From: Aquitalea palustris
GTDB lineage: Bacteria > Pseudomonadota > Gammaproteobacteria > Burkholderiales > Chromobacteriaceae
Reading direction: 5' to 3'
DNA: 64,000 bases
Assembly: GCF_003693445.1 (NCBI RefSeq)
Contig: NZ_RFAR01000009.1
Coordinates: forward strand, 1 to 64,000
Positions 34,164 through 44,025 of the stretch are shown here, piece by piece. Both the position numbers and the translations under genes were made by a program. The notes beneath the pieces are model-generated. The model did no database searches. It was not told the origin of the DNA and saw only the letters and a list, made by a program, of their open reading frames with translations. The stretch's first letter is position 1. Every line of letters begins with the position of its first letter.

Positions 34164-36224
34164 TTAATCCGCCAGCAGCGAGATATCCGCCACGCGGTTG
34201 AACAGATCAGCCAGACGGGCCAGCAGGGCGATACGGTTGGCACGTACCGCCAGGTCGTCTGCCATCACCATCACGCCATCAAAGAAGGCATCCACCGGCG
34301 CCTTCAGGCTGGACAACTGGGCCAGCGCACCGGCAAAGTCGTGCGCGGCAAACTTGGCATCCACCTGCGGAGCCAGTTCGGTCACGGCAGCGTACAGTGC
34401 CTGCTCGGCCGCTTCGCTCAGCAGGGCCGGGTTGACCGAACCCACTTCGCCTTCGGTTTTCTTCAGGATGTTCTTCACGCGCTTGTTGGCGGCGGCCAGC
34501 GTGGTGGCTTCCGGCAGCGCCTTGAAGGCGGCCACCGCAGCCAGTACTGCCGGCACTTCGTTCAGGACCGAAGGTGCCAGTGCCAGCACGGCATCGACTT
34601 CATCACCCTGATAATCGGCAGCCAGATAGTTTTTCAGGCGGTCCATCATGAAGGCAAACACTTCGTCTGCCGTGGTGGCAGACAGCTTGCCTGCCGGGAA
34701 AGCAGCGGCCACCAGCGCCAGCAGGGCCTTCAGGTCCAGCTTGGCTTCCAGCACCATGCGCAACACACCCAGCGCAGCGCGGCGCAGTGCGTAGGGGTCT
34801 TTGTCGCCAGTCGGAATCAGGCCGATGCCCCAGATGCCGACAATGGCTTCCAGCTTGTCCGCCAGCGCCACAGCGGTGGCGATGTCACCTTGCGGCAAGC
34901 TGTCACCGGCAAAGCGCGGGTGGTAGTGGCCTTCGATGGCTGCAGCCACCACTTCGCTTTCGCCGTCGTGCTGGGCGTAGTACATGCCCATCACGCCTTG
35001 CAGCTCGGGGAATTCACCCACCATGTCGGTCACCAGGTCGGCCTTGGCCAGCAAGGCGGCACGCTCGGCCACGGCCTGGTCGGCCCCCAGCAGCGCGGCG
35101 ATCTGGCCGGCGATGGACTGCAGGCGCTCTACCCGTTCCAGCTGGCTGCCGATCTTGTTGTGGTAAACCACCTCGGCCAGTTTGGCCAGGCGGGTTTCCA
35201 GACGGGCTTTCTGGTCTTGCTCGAAGAAGAACTTGGCATCAGACAGGCGGGCGCGCAGCACGCGCTCATTACCCTGAATGATGTGGCTGGGGTCGGCGGT
35301 TTCCAGATTGGACACCAAGAGGAAGCGGTTCATCAGCTTGCCCTGGGCGTCCAGCAGCGGGAAGTACTTCTGGTTCTGCTGCATGGTGAGAATCAGGCAT
35401 TCCTGCGGCACCTTGAGGAATTCGGCTTCAAAGCCGGCTTCCAGCACCACCGGCCATTCCACCAGCGCGCTGACTTCGTCCAGCAGGGCGTCGTCGGCAG
35501 CGATGGTGGCACCATGCACGGCGGCGGACTCGGCCAGACGCTTGCGGATCAGTTCGCGGCGGGCATTGAAGCTGGCCAGCACCTTGCCTTGCTCGAACAG
35601 CACGCGGGCGTAGTCATCGGCCTTTTCCACCATCACATCACCCGAGGACAGGAAACGGTGACCACGGGTGGCATTGCGGCTGGACAAGCCCAGCACGCTG
35701 CCTTCGATCACGGTTTCGCCCCACAGCATGATCAGGCCATGCACCGGACGCACGAACTGGTAGTCCAGATCGCCCCAGTGCATCAGCTTGGGGATGGGCA
35801 GCTTTTTCAGCGCCAGCGCCACGATATCAGTGAGCACGGCGGCCAGCGCTTCGCCGGTCTTGGTGCTCTCGTAAGCAAACACATCCTGCTTGCCATCGCT
35901 CATGGTGCTAAGCGCAGACACGTCCACGCCGCAGGAGCGGGCAAAACCGGCCAGTGCCGGAGTGGGCTGGCCATCTTTCATGCCTGCGGCCACGGCCGGG
36001 CCCTTGCGCACGATTTTCTGGTCCGGCTGCACAGCCAGCACGGCCGGCACTTGCACGGCCAGACGGCGCGGCGAAGCGAAGGCAATGGCCTCGACATCGG
36101 CGGCGACGAATTGCAGTTTTTTCAGTTCTTCGGAAATGGTCTGGGCAAAGCTGAGCGACAGCTTTTCCAGCGCCTTGGGCGGCAGCTCTTCGGTGAGCAA
36201 CTCGATAAGCAGGGTGGCGTTCAT
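34164..36224 (-). CDS. glyS: Glycine--tRNA ligase beta subunit
   Basis: A 686-residue subunit of the heterotetrameric bacterial glycyl-tRNA synthetase. It begins MNATLLIELLTEELPPKALEKL, with VDVSALSTMSDGKQDVF, RGHRFLSSGD and PTGDKDPYALRRAALGVLRM, all standard for GlyS. Length is typical (about 690). It starts 3 bp after the small exported-protein gene that separates it from glyQ. Confidence 0.97.
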   Translation of the reverse strand: MNATLLIELLTEELPPKALEKLSLSFAQTISEELKKLQFVAADVEAIAFASPRRLAVQVPAVLAVQPDQKIVRKGPAVAAGMKDGQPTPALAGFARSCGVDVSALSTMSDGKQDVFAYESTKTGEALAAVLTDIVALALKKLPIPKLMHWGDLDYQFVRPVHGLIMLWGETVIEGSVLGLSSRNATRGHRFLSSGDVMVEKADDYARVLFEQGKVLASFNARRELIRKRLAESAAVHGATIAADDALLDEVSALVEWPVVLEAGFEAEFLKVPQECLILTMQQNQKYFPLLDAQGKLMNRFLLVSNLETADPSHIIQGNERVLRARLSDAKFFFEQDQKARLETRLAKLAEVVYHNKIGSQLERVERLQSIAGQIAALLGADQAVAERAALLAKADLVTDMVGEFPELQGVMGMYYAQHDGESEVVAAAIEGHYHPRFAGDSLPQGDIATAVALADKLEAIVGIWGIGLIPTGDKDPYALRRAALGVLRMVLEAKLDLKALLALVAAAFPAGKLSATTADEVFAFMMDRLKNYLAADYQGDEVDAVLALAPSVLNEVPAVLAAVAAFKALPEATTLAAANKRVKNILKKTEGEVGSVNPALLSEAAEQALYAAVTELAPQVDAKFAAHDFAGALAQLSSLKAPVDAFFDGVMVMADDLAVRANRIALLARLADLFNRVADISLLAD

Positions 36225-36227
36225 GGT

Positions 36228-36662
36228 TTATTCAGATTTCTTGTGCGGAGCGGTTTTGGCGAGATAGCACACGACTTGCAGCATGGTGTCGGCCACCGAG
36301 TTCTGGTACACCGGCTGCCAGTTCCAGGCAAAGCGCTGCACCGGGAACATGCTGGAATACAGATGGCGGTTATTCTTGCCGGCGTATTCCAGCCCGACCA
36401 GCGCGTATTGCTGTTTGGCGCAATCGGCATAGCCGGTGGTGCGGCGGATGTAATACTTGATGTCGGTGGCCTTGTCGTACTGGCGCTCGCTGAACCGTTC
36501 CTGATTCACAAAATGGACCAGCCCGTCCTGCTCCACCCAGATGGAGTTGCGGTCCATGGCCAGTTCCAGGGCAGAGCCCTGCTGGTAGACGCCCCAATCG
36601 GCGGTTTCGGCCAGCGCCGGCGTGGCGGCCAGGGCAAGCAACAGGCTGATCCTGAGTTTCAT
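36228..36662 (-). CDS. Exported protein, surface-adhesin E-like, between glyQ and glyS
   Basis: A 144-residue protein with a Sec signal peptide (MKLRISLLLALAATPALAETA). The mature part contains ELAMDRNSIWVEQDGLVHFV and an RRTTGYADCAKQQYALV / QVVCYLAK pair of cysteines, resembling the short exported 'surface-adhesin E-like' proteins of betaproteobacteria. Function unknown. It is sandwiched between glyQ and glyS with only 6 and 3 bp gaps. I chose ATG 36662; a TTG two codons earlier is possible. Confidence 0.75.
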   Translation of the reverse strand: MKLRISLLLALAATPALAETADWGVYQQGSALELAMDRNSIWVEQDGLVHFVNQERFSERQYDKATDIKYYIRRTTGYADCAKQQYALVGLEYAGKNNRHLYSSMFPVQRFAWNWQPVYQNSVADTMLQVVCYLAKTAPHKKSE

Positions 36663-36668
36663 TGGCAA

Positions 36669-37559
36669 TCAGGCCTTGGGACACATGGGAAAGCCCAGCG
36701 CCTCGCGCGAGGCGTAATAGGCTTGCGCCACGCCACGCGACAGGGTGCGTACCCGGCCGATATAGGTGGCACGCTCGGTCACCGAGATGGCGCCGCGCGC
36801 ATCCAGCAGGTTGAAGCTGTGGCCGGCCTTGAGCACCATTTCGTAGGCCGGTAGCGCCAGCGGAATCTCCAGCAGGCGCTTGGCTTCGGATTCGTAGTAG
36901 CTGAACAGTTCGAACAGCTTGGGCACATTGGCGTGTTCGAAGTTGTAGGTGGACTGTTCCACTTCGTTCTGATGGTAAACATCACCATAAGTCACGCGCT
37001 GGCCGTTGGGATACGCAGTCCACAGCAGGTCATAGACGTTTTCCACGCCCTGCAGATACATGGCCAGACGCTCGATGCCGTAGGTGATTTCACCCAGCAC
37101 CGGCTTGCAATCCAGGCCGCCCACTTGCTGGAAGTAAGTGAACTGGGTCACTTCCATGCCGTTCAGCCAGACTTCCCAGCCTAGGCCCCAGGCACCCAGC
37201 GTCGGGTTTTCCCAGTCGTCTTCGACAAAACGGATGTCGTGCACGGTGGGGTCGATGCCCAGCACCTTGAGCGAACCCAGATAGAGTTCCTGGATATTGG
37301 CCGGCGACGGCTTGAGCGCTACCTGGAACTGGTAGTAATGCTGCAGACGGTTCGGGTTTTCACCGTAACGGCCGTCCTTGGGACGACGCGAGGGCTGCAC
37401 ATAGGCTGCATTCCACGGCTCCGGGCCGATGGCACGCAGACAGGTGGCCGGATGCGAGGTACCGGCGCCCACCTCCATGTCGAAGGGTTGCATGATGACG
37501 CACCCTTGCTCGTTCCAATAATTCTGGAGGGTAAGGATGATTTCCTGAAAGGTAAGCAT
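36669..37559 (-). CDS. glyQ: Glycine--tRNA ligase alpha subunit
   Basis: A 296-residue catalytic subunit. It begins [19 protein letters not shown] and contains the class II motifs [34 protein letters not shown] and [20 protein letters not shown], characteristic of GlyQ. First gene of the minus-strand glyQ-(exported protein)-glyS-gmhB-plsC-ygjP group; its promoter lies in the 300-bp gap upstream. Confidence 0.97.
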   Translation of the reverse strand: MLTFQEIILTLQNYWNEQGCVIMQPFDMEVGAGTSHPATCLRAIGPEPWNAAYVQPSRRPKDGRYGENPNRLQHYYQFQVALKPSPANIQELYLGSLKVLGIDPTVHDIRFVEDDWENPTLGAWGLGWEVWLNGMEVTQFTYFQQVGGLDCKPVLGEITYGIERLAMYLQGVENVYDLLWTAYPNGQRVTYGDVYHQNEVEQSTYNFEHANVPKLFELFSYYESEAKRLLEIPLALPAYEMVLKAGHSFNLLDARGAISVTERATYIGRVRTLSRGVAQAYYASREALGFPMCPKA

Positions 37560-37859
37560 AGACGTGGGGTAGCTAGTGAAAAGTCAAAGGACGATTCTAC
37601 CGCCTAGCGCCCCCGGCGAAAAGCAAGGCAGTAGCCGAATGATGTGCCGCGTTGTGCATTGCACGACAACAAGAGTATAGCCAAGCGCGATGAGGTGGCG
37701 GCGCAGGTAGCAGTTTGCCAGCCGCGCCAGCGGCTTGTTGGGTAGGGAGCAAGGCCAGGGCAGCCCGATCCGGGCTCTGGCTCCATCCGGCCTTGTCCCT
37801 CCCTGCCGTCCGGGGTGGGCCGTCAGCATCGCCCCCCTGGCATCAGGAATGCGATGCGA
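37560..37859. other. Intergenic region without a clear gene
   Basis: A 300-bp gap between glyQ and the cytochrome b561 gene. It contains the glyQ promoter side and no recognisable protein family; the open frames there (for example 37584-37829 on the minus strand) show no family features or ribosome-binding site. No tRNA or riboswitch was seen. Confidence 0.5.
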
Positions 37860-38414
37860 TTACAGCATGCGCCGCAGGATGGGGGTGCGCTCCAGCAACT
37901 GATGCTTCAGCACCGCACCAATATGCAAGATCACCAGCATGGCCAGCGCCATGCAGGCGATGCGGTGCACTTCAAATAATGAAGCAGTCAGCTCGCCTTG
38001 ATGAAAGGGGGTGGGTATCCATAGCACACCGAAGAAATAATACCCATCCGGCACCATTAAAAAACCGCTCGCCAGCACCAGCATGGTCAAAAAATACAAG
38101 AGATGGTGTGCGGCATGAGCAAGGGCTGCCATGAATGGCGAGGTGTTTGGCAAGGGTGCTGTGCGATTGCGCAGCCTTGATAGCACTCTGACGGGAAACA
38201 GGAATATCAGCACGGTAGCAACTGACATATTGAGATGGGAAAGAAAACTTCTTAATGACAAGGGGAAGATATGACTGAGCATAAATCCAATTATCGATGC
38301 ATAGATAATCGACACGGCAAATACCCAATGCAAAATTCGCGCAAGCCTGCTGTACCGGCCAATGGCATCTGGATGCACCCTATTTTCTTCAGACCACTGT
38401 TTCAAGGAATGCAT
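37860..38414 (-). CDS. Cytochrome b561 family protein
   Basis: A 184-residue inner-membrane diheme cytochrome with four helices. Heme-ligating histidines are seen in YSRLARILHWVFAVS, HAAHHLLYFLTMLVL and EVHRIACMALAMLVILHIGAVLKH, the usual b561 arrangement. The ATG at 38414 (MHSLKQWSEE) has a GGAG upstream and is preferred over a TTG at 38459. A Fur-like box lies about 100 bp upstream, suggesting iron control. It may oxidise quinol or reduce superoxide; the role is not settled. Confidence 0.88.
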   Translation of the reverse strand: MHSLKQWSEENRVHPDAIGRYSRLARILHWVFAVSIIYASIIGFMLSHIFPLSLRSFLSHLNMSVATVLIFLFPVRVLSRLRNRTAPLPNTSPFMAALAHAAHHLLYFLTMLVLASGFLMVPDGYYFFGVLWIPTPFHQGELTASLFEVHRIACMALAMLVILHIGAVLKHQLLERTPILRRML

Positions 38415-38514
38415 GATCGGACGCACTCCAGCCACGAAGCCAAGCAATTCATCAGCCAACTTTCAAGATATTTTCCATAAGCGATGGCCGACTATACCCA
38501 AATCAGGAAAAAAT

Positions 38515-38533
38515 GCAAATGATTATCATTTAC
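38515..38533. promoter_or_regulatory. Fur box upstream of cytochrome b561
   Basis: GCAAATGATTATCATTTAC, whose core AAATGAT-T-ATCATTT is a perfect 7-1-7 dyad close to the Fur consensus (GATAATGATAATCATTATC). It is about 100 bp from the chosen cytochrome b561 start. Confidence 0.65.
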
Positions 38534-38976
38534 TTACATGAATGACCACTTAGCCCTGCGGATACCCGCGCAAACAAGCAGTACATTTAGCCCCGCAGTC
38601 AGCTCCCCGCTCAGCGTGGTGCCGTGCAAATGGCCATGGTGAACGATGGGATAAACCGCCGGAACGGCAGGTCGATTGAGTCGCTGGGGATGTGAGCACG
38701 CAGCACAACCGGCATGGCGATCCGGCACACGGAGCAGAATCTGGCCAATTGGCATAAGAAATTAGCCAAATCGAGACCACCACTGAAAAAACGGCAGGCT
38801 TTGCACCTGCCGTCCATCCCGATTACCAAGCTGCTCAAAGGCGTGCGAGCCAGGGTGAGAGCAGACGAAAACAAGCCACAACCAATGGGGAAACGGAATT
38901 GATCTGGCGTAAATGTGCCCCCCGCCGATCTTGTTAGCACCATCTCACTGGCGCGCAGCAGACCTAGAACCGCTCC
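38534..38976. other. Region without a recognisable gene; possible decayed sequence
   Basis: 443 bp between the Fur box and tdh. Minus-strand open frames (38534-38755, 38550-38783, 38611-38943) are short, Cys-rich and overlap in three frames without a family match, which suggests decayed coding sequence rather than a gene. The only firm element is a minus-strand terminator at 38786-38813 serving kbl-tdh. Confidence 0.5.
38786..38813 (-). terminator. Terminator of the kbl-tdh operon
   Basis: Perfect stem ACGGCAGG / CCTGCCGT (read on the minus strand) with loop TGCAAAG, followed by six T. It is about 165 bp downstream of the tdh stop. Confidence 0.85.
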
Positions 38977-40002
38977 TTAGCTCCAGTCCAGAATCACCTT
39001 GCCGCTTTGACCGGACAGCATGGTGGCAAAGCCCTGCTCGAAGTCATCCACCTTGAAGTGATGGGTGATGATGGGGCGGATATCCAACCCAGACTGGATC
39101 AGCGCCACCATCTTGTACCAGGTTTCAAACATTTCCCGGCCATAGATGCCCTTGATTTCCAGGCCCTTGAAGATGACCTGGTTCCAGTCGATGGCGGTAT
39201 TGGACGGCGGAATGCCCAGCAGCGCCACCTTGCCGCCGTGGTTCATGGTTTCCAGCATCTGGCGGAAGGCCTGCGGATTGCCGGACATTTCCAGGCCCAC
39301 GTCGAAGCCTTCACACATGTGCAGCTCGCTCATCACCTGTTTCAGGTCTTCACGCGCCACGTTCACCGCACGGCTGGCCCCCATCTGGCGGGCCAGATCG
39401 AGGCGGTAGTCGTTGACGTCGGTGATGACGATATGGCGCGCACCCACATGCTTGGCGATGGCCACCGCCATGATGCCGATGGGGCCGGCACCGGTGATCA
39501 GCACGTCTTCACCCACCAGATTGAAGGACAGCGCGGTATGCACCGCATTGCCGAAAGGATCGAAGATGGCCGCCAGGTCGTCGGAGATGTCGTCCGGAAT
39601 CGGGAAGGCATTGAAGGCCGGAATCACCAGGTATTCGGCAAATGCGCCTTCGCGGTTGACGCCCACGCCCACGGTGTTGCGGCACAGGTGACGACGGCCG
39701 GCACGACAGTTGCGGCAGTGACCACAGGTGATATGGCCTTCGCCGGACACGCGCTGGCCGATTTCAAAGCCGCGTACTTCTGAGCCCATGGCAGCGACCA
39801 CGCCCACGTATTCGTGGCCCACATGCATCGGCACCGGAATGGTTTTCTGCGCCCATTCGTCCCAGTTCCAGATATGGATGTCGGTGCCGCAGATGGCGGT
39901 TTTGCTGATCTTGATCAGCAGGTCGTTATGGCCGATTTCGGGCTGGGCCACATCGTTCATCCACAAACCGGGTGCGGACTTGAGTTTGGAGAGTGCTTTC
40001 AT
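38977..40002 (-). CDS. tdh: L-threonine 3-dehydrogenase
   Basis: A 341-residue zinc-dependent medium-chain dehydrogenase that oxidises threonine to 2-amino-3-ketobutyrate. It begins [18 protein letters not shown], with the catalytic zinc block [17 protein letters not shown] and GHEYVG, the structural zinc cysteines in [15 protein letters not shown], and the NAD-binding [13 protein letters not shown]. Start 40002 matches the family N-terminus. It lies 69 bp after kbl and forms the threonine degradation pair with it. Confidence 0.97.
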   Translation of the reverse strand: MKALSKLKSAPGLWMNDVAQPEIGHNDLLIKISKTAICGTDIHIWNWDEWAQKTIPVPMHVGHEYVGVVAAMGSEVRGFEIGQRVSGEGHITCGHCRNCRAGRRHLCRNTVGVGVNREGAFAEYLVIPAFNAFPIPDDISDDLAAIFDPFGNAVHTALSFNLVGEDVLITGAGPIGIMAVAIAKHVGARHIVITDVNDYRLDLARQMGASRAVNVAREDLKQVMSELHMCEGFDVGLEMSGNPQAFRQMLETMNHGGKVALLGIPPSNTAIDWNQVIFKGLEIKGIYGREMFETWYKMVALIQSGLDIRPIITHHFKVDDFEQGFATMLSGQSGKVILDWS

Positions 40003-40071
40003 TGCATTTACCTGCCTGTCTGTTGCGCGCCCGCCGGCCAACAGGCCCACGGGCAAAAGTCTGGATGCGGT

Positions 40072-41271
40072 TCAGTCGATCACTTTCAGCTCGCGGCCCA
40101 CCTTGATGAAGGCGGCTACCGCACGCTGCACCTGCTCCACCGTGTGGCCGGCCGACATCTGGGTACGAATGCGCGCCTTGCCCTTGGGCACCACCGGGAA
40201 GGAGAAGCCGATCACGTACACGCCCTCCTGCAACAGGCGGGCGGCCATTTCGCCGGCCAGGCGGGCATCGCCCAGCATCACCGGGATGATGGGATGCTGG
40301 CCCGGCACCAGGGTGAAGCCGGCAGCGGACATTTCATTGCGGAACAGCTCGGCATTGCGCTTGAGCTGGGCGCGCAGCTGCTGGCCTTCGCTGTGGATCA
40401 GCTTGAGCACTTCCAGGCTGGCGGCGGTAATGGCCGGTGCCAGGCTGTTGGAGAACAGATAGGGGCGCGAACGCTGACGCAGCAGATCGACGATGGGCTG
40501 GCGCGCCGATACATAACCACCGGAGGCACCACCCAGCGCCTTGCCCAGCGTGCCGGTGTAGATGTCCACCTTGTCGGCCACGCCGCACAGTTCCGGTGTA
40601 CCGGCGCCGTTTTCGCCGATAAAGCCGACCGCATGGGAATCATCCACCATCACCAGTGCACCATGACGGCCCGCCACTTCGCACAGGGTTTTCAGGTCGG
40701 CAATGATGCCGTCCATGGAGAACACGCCATCGGTCACGATCAGCTTGAAGCGGGCACCGGCCGCTTCGGCGGCAAGCAGCTGGGCCTCCAGATCGGCCAT
40801 ATCGTTGTTTTTGTAACGGAAACGCTTGGCCTTGCACAGGCGCACGCCATCGATGATGGAGGCGTGGTTCAGCTCGTCGGAAATCACCGCGTCTTCTTCA
40901 CCCAGCAGGGTTTCGAATACACCACCATTGGCATCGAAACAGCTGGAATACAGAATGGTGTCGTCGGTACCGAGGAAAGCAGAAATGGCCTGCTCCAGAT
41001 CCTTGTGCACCTGCTGGGTGCCACAAATGAAGCGCACCGAGGCGCAGCCATAACCATAGTCATCCAGCCCGCGTTTGGCGGCGTCGATCAGACGGGCATC
41101 ATCGGCCAGACCCAGGTAGTTGTTGGCACAGAAGTTGAGTACATGGCGACCACCGGACAAGGCGATATCGGCACGCTGCGGGGTGGCAATCACCCGTTCC
41201 GGCTTTTCAAAACCATCAGCGCGGATTTGCGCCAGCGTCGCTTCAAGATGGGCAAGATAGGTATGGTTCAT
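40072..41271 (-). CDS. kbl: 2-amino-3-ketobutyrate coenzyme A ligase
   Basis: A 399-residue PLP enzyme that splits 2-amino-3-ketobutyrate with CoA into glycine and acetyl-CoA. Visible features are [69 protein letters not shown] and the PLP lysine region [18 protein letters not shown]. The ATG at 41271 ([12 protein letters not shown]) matches the family start; the longer frame upstream is not supported. Operon partner of tdh. Confidence 0.97.
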   Translation of the reverse strand: MNHTYLAHLEATLAQIRADGFEKPERVIATPQRADIALSGGRHVLNFCANNYLGLADDARLIDAAKRGLDDYGYGCASVRFICGTQQVHKDLEQAISAFLGTDDTILYSSCFDANGGVFETLLGEEDAVISDELNHASIIDGVRLCKAKRFRYKNNDMADLEAQLLAAEAAGARFKLIVTDGVFSMDGIIADLKTLCEVAGRHGALVMVDDSHAVGFIGENGAGTPELCGVADKVDIYTGTLGKALGGASGGYVSARQPIVDLLRQRSRPYLFSNSLAPAITAASLEVLKLIHSEGQQLRAQLKRNAELFRNEMSAAGFTLVPGQHPIIPVMLGDARLAGEMAARLLQEGVYVIGFSFPVVPKGKARIRTQMSAGHTVEQVQRAVAAFIKVGRELKVID

Positions 41272-41512
41272 GGCAGGGATGTCCTTGTAGGCCAATCGTG
41301 GGGCGCCGGGTTCGAGCAGCTGCGGGATCGCCGCGCGCCTGGAAACTGTCATCCATTCTAGCCCAGCGCATGCGGCTTTATCAGTGACAGTTATCAAGGA
41401 TTTCACCAAGCAGCTGTCACCTTGCTGCAAGCAGTTTTCGAACAACTGTCATCACTCACCCGGCGGAGACTTCCCTACCAGGACAGGCGGCTGGCTGGCC
41501 GCCCGCCACTGC

Positions 41513-42478
41513 TTACAGATCGAGCACCAGCCGGGAAGTGCGCGCCCGCGATACACAGATCAGCAGGCTTTTCTGCGCAGCCTTTTCCTCTTCACTGAGG
41601 TACTGGTCGCGATGTTCGGCCTCGCCTTGCACAATGGCGACTTCACAAGTGCCACAAACGCCCTCGCGGCACAGGCAATCCACGGCGACCGAACCATCCT
41701 GCTCGATGGCTTGCAGAATGCTTTGTTCGCCCTCAACCCGGATTTCGCGCCCGGAACGGGCCAGCACCACGGTAAATGCCTCTCCGCCTTGCGTGCTGGC
41801 GGCAAACTGCTCCCAATGCAGGCGCGCTGGCGGGATGCCCTGCGCCTCCCCTGCCGCCTGTACGGCCTGAATCAGCGACTGGGGCCCGCAGACATAGACA
41901 TGATCTTGCCCGGTCATTTGTTGCAACAAGCCGGCGACATTGCACTGCTCGCCTTTGGCGGCATCATAAAAATGGCAGTGCTCACCGTAACGGGCGGTCA
42001 GTTCATCAACAAAAGCGGCCTGTTCGCGACTGCGAAAGGCATAGTGCAATGCAAACGCGGCACCGCTTGCCTGCAGCTCCTCCATCTGCGACATGAAAGG
42101 GGTGATGCCGATACCACCGGCAATCAGGATCTGCCGGCCACTGCTGGCATGCAGTGCAAACAGGTTGTTAGGCGGGGATATCTGCAGGATGTCACCCTCT
42201 GCCAGGTGCTCGTGCATGAAAGCCGAGCCTCCCCGCGAGGCTTCCTCACGCCGCACGGCAATCTGGTACTGCTGCAGCTGGAATGGAGAACTGAGCAGCG
42301 AATAGGCATTGTGGATAAGACCGCTGGCGGTGGGCATTTGCACAATGACATGGCTGCCACCACTGAAGGCTGGCAGCGGACCGCCATCTGCGGCCTGCAA
42401 GGTAAAGCGTTTGATCAGCGGACTGGCTTGTTCGATCCGCACCACGCGGACGGCAATATTCGGGGTCTGGAGGGTCAT
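41513..42478 (-). CDS. cntB: Carnitine monooxygenase reductase subunit CntB
   Basis: A 321-residue electron-transfer protein of the PDR/VanB type that feeds NAD(P)H electrons to the Rieske oxygenase CntA. An FMN-binding reductase domain (HNAYSLLSSPFQLQQYQIAV), an NAD-binding domain (ILIAGGIGITPFMSQM, VYVCGPQSLIQAV) and a C-terminal plant-type 2Fe-2S domain (CLCREGVCGTCEVAIVQGEA ... LICVSRA) appear in that order. It is the last gene of the carnitine cluster, 44 bp after the aldehyde dehydrogenase gene. E. coli YeaX is the counterpart. Confidence 0.92.
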   Translation of the reverse strand: MTLQTPNIAVRVVRIEQASPLIKRFTLQAADGGPLPAFSGGSHVIVQMPTASGLIHNAYSLLSSPFQLQQYQIAVRREEASRGGSAFMHEHLAEGDILQISPPNNLFALHASSGRQILIAGGIGITPFMSQMEELQASGAAFALHYAFRSREQAAFVDELTARYGEHCHFYDAAKGEQCNVAGLLQQMTGQDHVYVCGPQSLIQAVQAAGEAQGIPPARLHWEQFAASTQGGEAFTVVLARSGREIRVEGEQSILQAIEQDGSVAVDCLCREGVCGTCEVAIVQGEAEHRDQYLSEEEKAAQKSLLICVSRARTSRLVLDL

Positions 42479-42522
42479 GTCGCTTCATGCTCGGAGTTGA
42501 CTGGAGAAACAGACAGCGGCGC

Positions 42523-43971
42523 TCAGCACGCCATGCACAGATATTTGGACTCAAGATAGTCATCAATGCCGTAACGCGAGCCCTCGCGCCCCAGGCCGGA
42601 CTGTTTGATGCCGCCAAAGGGGGCCACCTCATTGGACACCATGCCGGTATTGATGCCGACAATGCCGTATTCCAGTTGCCGCGCCACACGCCACACGCGG
42701 GCACTGTCGCGGCTGTAGAAGTAGGCAGCCAGGCCGTAAATGGTGGCATTGGCCAGTTGCACGACCTCTTCGTCGCTGGCAAACGGCATCACCGGCGCCA
42801 GCGGGCCGAATATTTCCTCGTCAAGCAGGCGCATGCCCGGCTTGACATCGGCAATGACAGTCGGCGCAAAGTACTGCGGCCCGGCAGCCAGACTGTGTCC
42901 GCCGGTGAGCAAGCGGGCTCCGCCCTGAATTGCGTCGTCCAGCAGGGATTGCACCTTGCTGACCGCACGGGCAGAAATCAAGGGGCCGATCTCGCTTGCC
43001 TCGGCAAAACCATTCCCCACCCGCAACGCGGCGACCCGTGCGCTAAAGGCTTCCAGGAACGCCGCATACAAGGACTGGTGCACATAGAAGCGATTGACGC
43101 AGACACAGGTCTGGCCTGCGTTGCGGTATTTGGCCTGGATGGCACCTTCCACTGCGGCGTCCAGATCGGCATCGTCAAACACGATGAAGGGCGCATTGCC
43201 ACCCAGTTCCAGCGACACTTTCTTGATGGTGCCGGCACATTGCTCCATCAGCAGCCGGCCTATCGGCGTGGAGCCGGTAAAGCTGAGCTTGCGTACCAGC
43301 GGATGGGTGCTGAGCTGCCAGCCTATGGCTTGGGCATCGCCGGTCACGATGTTGAACACCCCGGGCGGAATGCCGGCACGGTGGGCCAGCTCGGCCAGTG
43401 CCAGGGCGGATAGCGGGGTTTCATTGGCGGGCTTGATGACGATGGTACAGCCGGCAGCCAGGGCCGGGGCGGCCTTGCGGGTAATCATGGCGGCGGGGAA
43501 ATTCCACGGCGTGATCGCGGCGCAGACGCCGATCGGCTCGCGCATCACCAGCAGCGTCTGGTCCTGGCGCGGAGCAGGAATCACGTCGCCATACAAGCGC
43601 TTGGCTTCTTCGGCAAACCATTCGACAAATGAAGCGGCATAGCGGATTTCACCGCGTGACTCCGCCAGCGGCTTGCCCTGCTCCCAGGTCATCAGCCGCG
43701 CCAGGTCTTCCTCGTGCTGCTCCAGCAGGAAAAACCACTTGCGCAGCAGCCGGGCACGCTCTTTTGCGCTGAGGTCGCGCCAGGCCGGCAGCGCCGCATC
43801 GGCTGCCTGAATGGCACGGATGGTTTCCGCTTCGGCCATCAGCGGAATATGGGCAATCACCTGATCGGTAGCCGGGTCGTGTACGGCGAACGTGTCTGCC
43901 CTGTCGGCAGAACACCATTGGCCATTGATATACGCATGCTGCCGCAACAGCAGGGGGTCTTGCAATGTCAT
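42523..43971 (-). CDS. NAD(P)-dependent aldehyde dehydrogenase (probable malic semialdehyde dehydrogenase)
   Basis: A 482-residue succinate-semialdehyde-type dehydrogenase. The catalytic region is complete: ITPWNFPAAMITRKAAPALA, KLSFTGSTPIG, VSLELGGNAPFIVFDDADLD (Glu) and NAGQTCVCVNRFYVH (Cys). It sits between cntA and cntB, where the CntA product malic semialdehyde would be oxidised to malate; carnitine operons of Acinetobacter have a similar enzyme. The substrate is inferred from this context rather than from sequence. Confidence 0.88.
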   Translation of the reverse strand: MTLQDPLLLRQHAYINGQWCSADRADTFAVHDPATDQVIAHIPLMAEAETIRAIQAADAALPAWRDLSAKERARLLRKWFFLLEQHEEDLARLMTWEQGKPLAESRGEIRYAASFVEWFAEEAKRLYGDVIPAPRQDQTLLVMREPIGVCAAITPWNFPAAMITRKAAPALAAGCTIVIKPANETPLSALALAELAHRAGIPPGVFNIVTGDAQAIGWQLSTHPLVRKLSFTGSTPIGRLLMEQCAGTIKKVSLELGGNAPFIVFDDADLDAAVEGAIQAKYRNAGQTCVCVNRFYVHQSLYAAFLEAFSARVAALRVGNGFAEASEIGPLISARAVSKVQSLLDDAIQGGARLLTGGHSLAAGPQYFAPTVIADVKPGMRLLDEEIFGPLAPVMPFASDEEVVQLANATIYGLAAYFYSRDSARVWRVARQLEYGIVGINTGMVSNEVAPFGGIKQSGLGREGSRYGIDDYLESKYLCMAC

Positions 43972-44025
43972 CGGAAACTCCGCATGAGCGGCGGCGACCG
44001 CGAACCGGCACCGCCGCGGGTGGCA

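Noticed and set aside
34113-36854. A 913-codon plus-strand open frame opposite glyS and glyQ
   Set aside because: Same artefact: mirror frame of real genes, His/Gln-rich composition, no recognisable domain.
37584-37829. Minus-strand 81-codon open frame between glyQ and cytochrome b561
   Set aside because: No ribosome-binding site, no family similarity, unusual composition.
38611-38943. Minus-strand 110-codon open frame in the Fur-box flank
   Set aside because: It overlaps other short frames, runs across the kbl-tdh terminator and shows no family match.
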